22,774 nt of DNA from FLUQ01 sp031550605. Its GTDB lineage: Bacteria > Desulfobacterota > Desulfovibrionia > Desulfovibrionales > Desulfovibrionaceae. The notes under the pieces are model-generated. The model did no database searches. It was given only the letters and a program-made list of their open reading frames with translations, and was not told where the DNA came from. Shown here in pieces: positions 14,590-21,556 of the stretch. A program made the position numbers and the translations under genes. Each line of letters begins with the position of its first letter. Position 1 is the stretch's first letter. Where the stretch lies: positions 1 through 22,774 of the forward strand of contig JAVBOK010000096.1 in the NCBI GenBank assembly GCA_031550605.1, read 5' to 3'.

Positions 14590-17040
14590 CTAAAACTGGC
14601 GGAAAATGCTTTCGCCGCTTTCCGTCTCGCTGGCCTGGCCCGTGGGTTCCGTCCCTTTGTAGAACGGCAGGGAGAAGGATTTTTCCGTGCCCTTCCCGGC
14701 CAACTTGCCGCTCTGGGCGTCCACCGTGGCGTAGACGATGCCGTCAGGCCGGGTGAAATCGTCCGGCGGATACTGTTTTTCCACCGCCTGCCGGTAGTAG
14801 ATGAACGCCGGCAGGGCCGTGCGGCCGCCGGTTTCCAGCCGCCCCAGGGACCGCACCTGGTCGTAGCCGGTGTACACGCTGGTGACAAGATGGGGCGTGA
14901 AGCCGTCGAACCAGGTGTCGCGTTCGTCGTTGGTGGTGCCGGTCTTGCCGCCCAGGGGACGGCCCAGGATTTTCGCCCTGGTGGCCGTGCCCGCGTTGAC
15001 CACCTCTTTCAGCAGCGAGGCCATGACAAAGGCGTTCTGGGGGCTGATGACCTCCACCTTTTCCGGTTCGTTGGTCCACAGGTCCTGGCCCCAGGTATCC
15101 TTGACGGAGGTGATCAGCCGCGGGGCGACGCGCTTGCCGCCGTCGGCGAAAGCCGAATACACCTTGACCATGGTCATGGGGCTGACCTCATAAGCGCCCA
15201 GGCTGACAGCCAGTTCCGGCGGAATATCGCCTTCGATGCCCAACGCCTTGGCCCGTTCCACGATGGCCGGCATGCCGATGCGCTGGGCCACCTGCACCGT
15301 GCAGAGGTTGCGCGACAGGGCCAGCGCCGTACGCAGGATCAGGGGGCCTTTGAAGGTGCCGTCATAGTTGCCGGGCCGCCAGAGCTTTGTGGATTCATCC
15401 CCCACGGTGACGTACGGGGAGTCGAGCAGCATGCTGCCGGCTGTGAACCCGTGGTCCAGCGCCGCGGAATAGACCACGGGCTTGAAGCTGGAGCCGGGCT
15501 GCCGCCGTGCCTGCGTGGCGCGGTTGTACTGGTTTTTCTGGTTGAACTCGTACCCGCCGACCAGGGCCACCACGTCGCCCTTGTCGACTTCCATGGACAC
15601 CAGCGCCCCCTCCACGTCCGGCATCTGTTCCAGGCACAGGGGGATGGGGGCATCGGCCTTGACGGAAGCGGCATTGTATTCGGGCACCGCGCCTTTGCCC
15701 TTGGCGTCGCCCTCTTTGGCGGGGGCTCCCGCGGGGTTGGCCGTGCCCTTGGCCCCCACCGCGGAAACCCAGACCACGTCGCCCGGCGCCACAATTTTGG
15801 TGGCGTCGCGCATGGCGATATGGTCCGGCGCGATTTTGATGTTCGGAGTGCGGGCCCAATGCATGGTTTTCACATCAATGAAGCCCGCGTATTTGCCCAG
15901 ACGCGCCGTGGCCCCGGCAGGCGTCACATTGGTGATCAGCGCCTTGGCCCAGCCCGCGTTTTCCAGTTGCGCCGGGGTAAAGGGATGCTTGTCCAGATAT
16001 CTGGAGAAATCCGCGGCCGCGACCTGTTCCAGCGGACCGCGCCATCCCTGGCGCTTTGTCGTTTCCAGAAGGCTCTGGCGCAAGGCGCTTTCCGCCGCCC
16101 GCTGGTGCACGGGGTCCATGGCGGTATAGACCTGCAGGCCCCCGGTGTACACGGCGTCTTCGCCGTACAGTTCGATCTTGATGCCCTTTTCACGCACGTT
16201 CTTTTCCGTAAGCGTCTGCAGCAGCTGGCGACGCACTTCTTCCAGATACCAGGCCCCCAGTTTCCACGACGGGTCGGGCATGCCTTTGTATTCCAGAGGC
16301 TGGGAAAAAGCCGAATCGTACTGGGCCTGGGTTATCCATTTATGCTTGAGCATCTGGTCCAGAACGTACGCCTGGCGGTGCTTGGTGGCCACGGGGTCGT
16401 TATAGGGATTGTTGGTGGACGGCGCCTGCGGCAGCGTCGCCAGCACGGCGGATTCCGCCAGGGTCAGATCCTGCACGTGCTTGCCGAAATAGGTGCGGCT
16501 GGCCGCTTCCACCCCGTGGGCGCCGCTGCCCAGATAAATCTGGTTCAGGTAGATGGTCAGAATCTCGTCCTTGGAAAGATGCTTCTCCAGGCGATAGGCC
16601 AGGATGGCTTCCTTGAGCTTGCGGACGTAGCTGCGCTCGGAGGTCAGCAGCAGACGCTTGATCACCTGCTGGGTGATGGTGCTGCCCCCCTGCTTCGTCC
16701 TGCCGGACTGCATGTTCCTGATGAACGCCCGGACGATGGCCAGCGGGTCGATGCCCGAATGCTCGTAAAAGCTGCCGTCCTCCGCCGCGACAAAGGCATG
16801 GCGCAAATGCTCCGGCATCTGCTCCAGGCTGACCAGAAAGCGTTTTTCCTCGTACAGATAGCCCAGCACGCTGTTGTCGCGCGCATATACCGTGGTCACC
16901 ACCGGCAAACGGTAATCGGCCACCCTGGTGGAGGGCGGCAGATCGCGCGACGCCCAGTAAATCATGGCCGCCGCGGCGCAGGCCGCCAAAGCCCCCAGAC
17001 CGACGAAAACAAGCACGCAATACAGAATAATACGTTTCAT
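14590..17040 (-). CDS. mrcA: Class A penicillin-binding protein 1A (glycosyltransferase/transpeptidase)
   Basis: A bifunctional peptidoglycan synthase of 816 residues anchored by one N-terminal helix (residues about 4-28). The GT51 glycosyltransferase domain is complete: AAEDGSFYEHSG with the catalytic Glu near 87, GGSTITQQVIKRLLL near 118-132 and KLKEAILAYRLEKHLSKDEILTIYLNQIYLGSGAHGVEAASRTYFGK near 141-187. The transpeptidase domain has GSSFKP (nucleophile Ser near 517), SRN near 576-578 and GGKTGTT near 697-703. A linker of about 35 residues in the middle domain (about 430-465), rich in Ala, Gly, Lys and Pro, looks like a lineage-specific insertion. It follows the YkgJ-like gene by 15 bases, so the two are probably co-transcribed, and it is upstream of glmS on the same strand, linking precursor supply and polymerisation. 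Confidence 0.96.
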   Translation of the reverse strand: MKRIILYCVLVFVGLGALAACAAAAMIYWASRDLPPSTRVADYRLPVVTTVYARDNSVLGYLYEEKRFLVSLEQMPEHLRHAFVAAEDGSFYEHSGIDPLAIVRAFIRNMQSGRTKQGGSTITQQVIKRLLLTSERSYVRKLKEAILAYRLEKHLSKDEILTIYLNQIYLGSGAHGVEAASRTYFGKHVQDLTLAESAVLATLPQAPSTNNPYNDPVATKHRQAYVLDQMLKHKWITQAQYDSAFSQPLEYKGMPDPSWKLGAWYLEEVRRQLLQTLTEKNVREKGIKIELYGEDAVYTGGLQVYTAMDPVHQRAAESALRQSLLETTKRQGWRGPLEQVAAADFSRYLDKHPFTPAQLENAGWAKALITNVTPAGATARLGKYAGFIDVKTMHWARTPNIKIAPDHIAMRDATKIVAPGDVVWVSAVGAKGTANPAGAPAKEGDAKGKGAVPEYNAASVKADAPIPLCLEQMPDVEGALVSMEVDKGDVVALVGGYEFNQKNQYNRATQARRQPGSSFKPVVYSAALDHGFTAGSMLLDSPYVTVGDESTKLWRPGNYDGTFKGPLILRTALALSRNLCTVQVAQRIGMPAIVERAKALGIEGDIPPELAVSLGAYEVSPMTMVKVYSAFADGGKRVAPRLITSVKDTWGQDLWTNEPEKVEVISPQNAFVMASLLKEVVNAGTATRAKILGRPLGGKTGTTNDERDTWFDGFTPHLVTSVYTGYDQVRSLGRLETGGRTALPAFIYYRQAVEKQYPPDDFTRPDGIVYATVDAQSGKLAGKGTEKSFSLPFYKGTEPTGQASETESGESIFRQF

Positions 17041-17055
17041 TATATATCTAGCCTG

Positions 17056-17580
17056 TTAGAAACCCCAGTCCCGGCACAACGCCCGGTACAGCGCCAAGGT
17101 ATCGTCCCGGGTCAGCCCCGCGGCGGCAAGGACGTCTTCCACCCTCCTCGCCTCTTCCGCAATCACGCAACGCCGCGCGGCGAAATGGTCAAAGCCGCCC
17201 TTTCGTATCCATATCGGAAAGAGCCGACAATACCACGGCCGGGCCGCGCGCGGCAAGAAACATCCGTCAGGCCGCAAAAACGCGCAGGTCCCGCCTTCCG
17301 TCGTGGCAAGGCGGTAATGGGCGCCGGGCAGCGGAAACATCCGGATGACCGCCTCCTGCGCGTCAGGAAACAGGTTGCGCATGGCCCGCACGAATTCCGG
17401 GGTATTTTCCTCCCGCATCCGGCCGGCGGTCCCGCCCGCTTCCCGCGCGGCAAAGGGCGCAAGGCGCTCCCATTCCGGTTCCGAAAGAGGAAAACACAAG
17501 CTCGCGGCAGCCGGATCCATGCGGCAGCAGGTGGGGTTCACGGCCGCGCAGCGGGCGCAGGCGTTGTGTTCGTCAGCCAT
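17056..17580 (-). CDS. YkgJ-like cysteine-cluster protein
   Basis: A 174-residue soluble protein with ten cysteines arranged like the YkgJ (Fe-S or zinc cluster) family: C8, C11, C18 and C19 (CARCAAVNPTCCR), C29, C99, C107, C118 and C138, plus C169. The segment EGGTCAFLRPDGCFLPRAARPWYCRLFPIW near 96-124 matches the family's C-x-F-L...C...RP-x-C-R-x-(F/Y)-P core. The family is thought to bind a metal cluster, but its function is not known. No signal peptide is present. The ATG at 17580 has no good ribosome site, yet the gene sits 37 bases after the family 39 glycosyltransferase stop and 15 bases before PBP1A, so it is likely inside one operon. That position hints at an envelope-related or redox-sensing role, which is only inferred. 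Confidence 0.78.
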   Translation of the reverse strand: MADEHNACARCAAVNPTCCRMDPAAASLCFPLSEPEWERLAPFAAREAGGTAGRMREENTPEFVRAMRNLFPDAQEAVIRMFPLPGAHYRLATTEGGTCAFLRPDGCFLPRAARPWYCRLFPIWIRKGGFDHFAARRCVIAEEARRVEDVLAAAGLTRDDTLALYRALCRDWGF

Positions 17581-17617
17581 GGTTGTATATAATGCCTGAT
17601 TATCCCGTTGACCAGCA

Positions 17618-19327
17618 TCAGTAGATTCCCCGGCTCGTATGCGGCCACTGCCCGGTGAAGCCCTGCAGCACCATGACCCCGAAGGTGCGGCCCGGACCGC
17701 CGCGGTGCCTGCTTTTGTAGATTTCCGGCTTGCCCAGGCGCAGAAACATGGCCGTCAGCAGCGGGTCCGGTTTGCGAAACGGCGCACGCCTGACGTACAC
17801 GGCGTCCCAGCCCGCCCTGTCTTCCGGTCCGGGCCAGAAGTCGTACTGGCTCAACCGCCGCCCGAAATCCGCGCAGTACGCCCGGGGCCTGCCGGGGACA
17901 TAAAAGGCCAGTTGCGCGGTCACGTCATAGGAATCGGAAAAGAAAAACACCGTGTCCGGATTGGGCATGGCCCGGCGTATCTCGTCCAGGTGCTGCCCCA
18001 GGTCGCTCCAGCCCTTGAGCCGGCTCGCCGGGTTGTATTTCGCGGGCAGCAGGCGCGAAACCGGTTCCTGCGCGTGCACCGCAACGCACAGAACCAGACT
18101 GAGCCCCGCCCAGAGCGGCAGCAGACGCCGGGTCCAGGGCACCCCCGCGGCAGGCAGGGAATGGTATTTTTCCAGAACCGCATCCACGCCCTGCGCCGCC
18201 AGAACAAAGCCGGCCGCGTAGCACATGGCCGACCAGTTGGGATAAATGCGGGTGTGCAGGCTCCAGGCCAGAATGGCCAGAAATATGGGCCAGAACCCGG
18301 CGCACAGCAAGACGGATTCGCGGATGCGGGCGGCGGAATCGGAAGACGCCGCCCCGTGCATTCCCTGTGCAAGGCCCCGGGCGCACTCCGTGCGGGTTCC
18401 GGAGGGCCGTGCCCCCTGGCCGGGGGCGCTGGGGGTGCTGTCCCCCGCTTCTTCCGCGCCGGTCCGGACCAGGCGCAGGGCGCGCCAGCCGCCGTACAGC
18501 ATGAAGGCCAGCCACCAGGGATAAATCAGGCCGATCTGCCCGCCGGCGTATTCGGGCAGGCGGTCCAAACGGATCAGGGGCGGCTTTTCCAGGGGGGCCG
18601 GGGCGATGCCGGCCAGCCGGCCCACGTGGCGCAGGCTGGCCCAGTCGTTCCGGGCGTTCCAGATGAGAATGGGCAGCAGGCCCGCGAAGATGCCGCAGCC
18701 CAGGGCCGCCAGCAAACGTTTCCAATGCCCGCGGGGCAGCAGCCCGTGCCGGGACAGGCCCCAGGCGTGCAACACCGCTACGGCGGCCATGGCCAGCATG
18801 GTGTACTTGGCCAGAATGCCCAGCGCCATGGCCAGGGTCAGCCCGGTCCAGGGCCAGGCTTTTTCCGGATGCACGGCGGCCGCGTGCAGGCAGAGCAGAG
18901 CCGACAGCCAGCAGAGCAGCAGCGGGTTGTCCGTGGTCATCAGGATGCCGGCGACCATGAACAGGGGCGTGGTGTTGGCGATGAACAGGGCCAGCACGGC
19001 CAGCCGGGGCCGCCCCATCATCCGGGCAAGACCCAGATAGAGCAGGACCTGGGCCAGGCAGGAACCCAGAACCGCGCCGAAACGCACGCCGAATTCCGTA
19101 TCTCCGAAAACGCCGGTAAAGGCTCCGATGATCCAGGCGATGAGCGGTCCCTTGGAATAGTAAGACAACTGCGGGTGCCGGGACCAATCCCAATACTGGG
19201 CTTCGTCCTGGACCAGATCCAGTTGCCCGGACGCGATGAACCACAGCCGGACCAGGGTCGTGGCGGCGATAACGGCGATGGCGGCATGATGCGGATATTC
19301 CCGCCAGAAAGAAAGATAACGGCCCAC
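17618..19327 (-). CDS. Family 39 (ArnT/PMT-like) membrane glycosyltransferase
   Basis: A 569-residue multispanning enzyme resembling the GT39/ArnT group, which transfers sugars from polyprenyl-phosphate donors to lipid A or proteins on the periplasmic face. The first external loop has the hallmark LVQDEAQYWDWSRHPQLSYYSKGPLIAW, with the catalytic-type acidic pair at residues 41-42; about ten further helices follow, including NTTPLFMVAGILMTTDNPLLLCW and RNDWASLRHVGR segments. The C-terminus is a soluble domain. It uses a GTG start at 19327 with AGGAG upstream and a good promoter behind it. Residues about 288-337 are a low-complexity insert (rich in Ala, Gly, Ser, Pro, Arg) between helices, coded by GC-rich repetitive DNA. 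It is the first gene of the minus-strand envelope group. Acceptor and donor are unknown. Confidence 0.88.
   Translation of the reverse strand: MGRYLSFWREYPHHAAIAVIAATTLVRLWFIASGQLDLVQDEAQYWDWSRHPQLSYYSKGPLIAWIIGAFTGVFGDTEFGVRFGAVLGSCLAQVLLYLGLARMMGRPRLAVLALFIANTTPLFMVAGILMTTDNPLLLCWLSALLCLHAAAVHPEKAWPWTGLTLAMALGILAKYTMLAMAAVAVLHAWGLSRHGLLPRGHWKRLLAALGCGIFAGLLPILIWNARNDWASLRHVGRLAGIAPAPLEKPPLIRLDRLPEYAGGQIGLIYPWWLAFMLYGGWRALRLVRTGAEEAGDSTPSAPGQGARPSGTRTECARGLAQGMHGAASSDSAARIRESVLLCAGFWPIFLAILAWSLHTRIYPNWSAMCYAAGFVLAAQGVDAVLEKYHSLPAAGVPWTRRLLPLWAGLSLVLCVAVHAQEPVSRLLPAKYNPASRLKGWSDLGQHLDEIRRAMPNPDTVFFFSDSYDVTAQLAFYVPGRPRAYCADFGRRLSQYDFWPGPEDRAGWDAVYVRRAPFRKPDPLLTAMFLRLGKPEIYKSRHRGGPGRTFGVMVLQGFTGQWPHTSRGIY
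18317..18466 (-). other. GC-rich in-frame insertion within the family 39 glycosyltransferase gene
   Basis: This 150-base stretch codes residues about 288-337, which have no hydrophobic helix or family motif. It contains arms 18411-18416/18422-18427 (6 bases, TGGCC loop), arms 18431-18435/18442-18446 (5 bases), and a near-exact 9-base tandem repeat at 18422-18439. It looks like a GC-rich intergenic-type repeat that landed in a tolerant cytoplasmic or periplasmic loop without breaking the frame. The insertion itself is inferred from composition. Confidence 0.45.
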
Positions 19328-19353
19328 AACGGCTCCTGCTTCGGAATTTGTTT

Positions 19354-19382
19354 ATTATCCTTGGATGCGCGCGGACTGTCCA
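19354..19382 (-). promoter_or_regulatory. Sigma-70-like promoter for the minus-strand envelope group
   Basis: On the minus strand TGGACA (19382-19377) and GATAAT (19359-19354) are separated by exactly 17 bases, matching the -35 and -10 consensus at five of six positions each. The predicted start of transcription is near 19347, about 20 bases before the GTG at 19327, leaving a short leader with the AGGAG ribosome site. Confidence 0.7.
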
Positions 19383-19490
19383 GAGAAGATTCCATTCCGG
19401 CCCGCCGGGCGCGGCGAAGGCGGCTTGTGGGAAAACGCAAACTCGCGTACCGGATATCATGAAGCCACCTTCCCGCATGCAGGAGTTTTC

Positions 19491-20885
19491 ATGACCCCAA
19501 CGAGCGCGCGATTCGACGTCATCATCGTGGGCGGCGGCCCGGCCGGGCTGTTCGCCGCCTACTGGCTGGCCGAACACTCGTCCCTGTCCGTCTGCCTGAT
19601 CGAAAAGGGACGGGCGGTGGAAAAGCGCAACTGCCCCATCCCGCGCACCGGCAAATGCGTGCACTGCGAACCCGCCTGCCACATCCTTTCCGGGTATGGC
19701 GGGGCCGGGCTTTTTTCCGACGGCAAGCTCAACTTCATCCACAAGCTGGGCAAGACGGACCTGACCCAGTTCATGCCCGCGGCGGACGCGGAAGAGCTGA
19801 TCGCGCGGACGGAAACCGTGTTCAACCGTTTCGGCATGGATGCGCCGGTGTTCCCCTCGGACATGAACGCGGCGAGAAACCTGCGCAAGGAAGCGAAAAA
19901 ACACGGCATCGACCTTTTGCTGATCCGCCAGAAGCATCTGGGCAGCGATCGCCTGCCCGGACGGATCGGCGACATGTGCGCCTATCTGCGGGAAAAGGGC
20001 GTGGAACTGCGGTCCGGCGAATCCGTGCTGGATGTGACGACGAAAAACGGCGCGGTCACGGGCGTTGTCTCGGATAAGGGCGCATACAGGGCCAAAGCCG
20101 TCATCCTGGCGCCGGGCCGCGTCGGCGCGGACTGGGCCGGGGAGACGGCCCGGCGCTTCGGCCTGGCCGTCAGCCAGCGCGGCATCGAGGTCGGGGTCCG
20201 GGTCGAGGTGCACAGCGACATCATGTCCGACGTCACGGACATTATTTACGACCCCACTTTTTTCGTGCAGACCGCCCGCTACGACGACCAGACCCGCACT
20301 TTCTGCACCAATCCCGGCGGGTTTGTGACCCTGGAAAACTACCGGGATTTCGTGTGCGTGAACGGGCACGCGTACCACGACAAAAAATCCGCCAACACCA
20401 ACTTCGCCTTTTTATCCAAAGTGGTGCTGACGGATCCGGTATCCGACAACCAGGGGTACGGCGTGGCCATCGGTAAGCTGGCCAGCCTGATCGGCGGAGG
20501 CAAACCCATTCTGCAGCGCTTCGGCGATCTGAAACGCGGCCGGCGCTCCACCTGGAACCGCATCGGCAAAGGCTATTTCGAGCCCACCCTGAAAAACGTC
20601 ACCCCGGGCGACATCAGCATCGCCCTGCCCGAACGCATCGTGGACAATCTGCGCGACGGGCTGGAACAGCTGAATCTGGTCCTGCCGGGGGTCGCCAATG
20701 AAGAAACCCTGCTCTATGCGCCGGAAATCAAATTTTTCGCCACCCAGATAGAAACCGGAGAAGGGCTGGAAACCGCCGTCAGGGGCCTGTTTGTGGCCGG
20801 CGACGGGCCCGGCGTTTCGGGCAATATCGTGGCGGCGGCGGCCACGGGCATCATCCCGGCCGGGCGGATCATCGCGCGAAGTTGA
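19491..20885 (+). CDS. FAD-dependent dehydrogenase, COG2509 type
   Basis: A 464-residue cytoplasmic flavoprotein of the uncharacterised FAD-dependent dehydrogenase group (COG2509-like). The N-terminal Rossmann motif VIIVGGGPAGLFAAYWLAE lies at about residues 10-28, and a C-terminal GLFVAGDGPGVSGNIVAAAATGIIPAGRI closes the FAD site. Between them is the group's signature: PIPRTGKCVHCEPACHILSGYGGAGLFSDGKLN near 50-80, with three closely spaced cysteines (C-x2-C-x3-C) of unknown use. I placed the start at the ATG at 19491 with CAGGAG ahead; the frame is open upstream, but that part overlaps the divergent promoter region. The gene is divergent from the family 39 gene and followed after 82 bases by a TonB-domain gene. 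The substrate is not known. Confidence 0.85.
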   Translation: MTPTSARFDVIIVGGGPAGLFAAYWLAEHSSLSVCLIEKGRAVEKRNCPIPRTGKCVHCEPACHILSGYGGAGLFSDGKLNFIHKLGKTDLTQFMPAADAEELIARTETVFNRFGMDAPVFPSDMNAARNLRKEAKKHGIDLLLIRQKHLGSDRLPGRIGDMCAYLREKGVELRSGESVLDVTTKNGAVTGVVSDKGAYRAKAVILAPGRVGADWAGETARRFGLAVSQRGIEVGVRVEVHSDIMSDVTDIIYDPTFFVQTARYDDQTRTFCTNPGGFVTLENYRDFVCVNGHAYHDKKSANTNFAFLSKVVLTDPVSDNQGYGVAIGKLASLIGGGKPILQRFGDLKRGRRSTWNRIGKGYFEPTLKNVTPGDISIALPERIVDNLRDGLEQLNLVLPGVANEETLLYAPEIKFFATQIETGEGLETAVRGLFVAGDGPGVSGNIVAAAATGIIPAGRIIARS

Positions 20886-20967
20886 GCATTTTCTTCCCGC
20901 TCCGCCTTGCCGGAACGAAAAATCGTCATACTGTTGGAGCATCCCCAAAAAGTACACGGAGGATGTC

Positions 20968-21354
20968 ATGAGAAAACCGTATCGTCTGCTGCCGGCCGTC
21001 GCCCTGGCCGGATTTCTGGCGTTTCTTCCGCCTTCCGCCGCCCTGGCGGCCCTGTCGGGCAGCGAATACGCCCCGTTGCACAACACGCCCGCGGACCGCT
21101 ATCTGCAGCAGGCGCTGCCGATGATTCCGTGGCACAGCCCGATTCCCGGCCCCCATCAGGTTCTCGCCTCGTTCCACATCGGCCCGGACGGCTCTATTTC
21201 CCAGGCCCGCATAGTGGGAGGATCCGGCAACGCGGAAGTTGACCAGTCCGTGCTGCAGGCCTTGTCCGCCGCGGGCAAACTCCCCCCGCCCCCGACCCTG
21301 GACGGGATATGGGCCACCATGGTCTTTTCCTCCGAGTTGCCGCTGACCCGATAG
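20968..21354 (+). CDS. Secreted TonB C-terminal-domain protein
   Basis: A 128-residue exported protein. Residues 1-27 form a signal peptide (basic start, hydrophobic core, AALA end), and residues about 55-125 resemble the TonB C-terminal domain: VLASFHIGPDGSISQARIVGGSGNAEVDQSVLQALSAAGKLPPPP, with the Val-x-Phe-x-Ile-x-x-Asp-Gly strand and the N-x-x-(L/V)-D-x-(S/A)-(V/A)-L-x-A helix. Classical TonB has a non-cleaved anchor and a long proline-rich spacer; both are absent, so it is unlikely to energise outer-membrane receptors by itself. It may be a periplasmic partner or a TolA-like piece. The ATG at 20968 has a GGAGG site. Its frame is open upstream to 20791, overlapping the FAD gene, but that part has no signal. 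A terminator follows directly. Confidence 0.78.
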   Translation: MRKPYRLLPAVALAGFLAFLPPSAALAALSGSEYAPLHNTPADRYLQQALPMIPWHSPIPGPHQVLASFHIGPDGSISQARIVGGSGNAEVDQSVLQALSAAGKLPPPPTLDGIWATMVFSSELPLTR

Positions 21355-21368
21355 CGCAGCCGGCCCGG

Positions 21369-21401
21369 CAACCGGGGGACCCCGTCTCCCGGTTGTTTTT
21401 T
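21369..21401 (+). terminator. Intrinsic terminator after the TonB-domain gene
   Basis: Arms 21369-21379 and 21385-21395 pair over 11 positions (one G-T) with a 5-base loop, followed directly by six T residues at 21396-21401. This is the only textbook Rho-independent terminator in the window and it isolates dnaK from the upstream genes. Confidence 0.88.
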
Positions 21402-21556
21402 GCGTAAAAAAATTTATCCCGCCTCTGGACGAAGGGAAAAGCCGACTTATTTCTTGCTGGCAGTTACTCCCCCTGCGGAAATCTCGACATCATACCATCT
21501 TTACAAGGGCGCCGGTTCCGCACGGGTCAAAACCGGCCGCTTTCCGGAGGATCATT

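Noticed and set aside
12386..14593. A 735-codon open frame on the plus strand
   Set aside because: Antisense to glmS, which is certain by motif and length; the product has no family features.
14350..17592. A 1080-codon open frame on the plus strand
   Set aside because: It runs antisense to PBP1A and the YkgJ-like gene. Its product is rich in Gly, Arg, His and Gln with no motifs, as expected opposite a GC-rich gene.
17564..17593. A TATAAT on the plus strand with TTGTGT 18 bases upstream
   Set aside because: It would transcribe antisense into the family 39 gene with no plus-strand gene to serve, and the -35 is weak; probably chance in an AT-rich gap.
17639..19462. A 607-codon open frame on the plus strand
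   Set aside because: Antisense to the family 39 glycosyltransferase; composition is of the same shadow type.
17925..20378. An 817-codon minus-strand open frame spanning two genes
   Set aside because: It covers the divergent promoter region, opposes the FAD gene, and is out of frame with the real glycosyltransferase.
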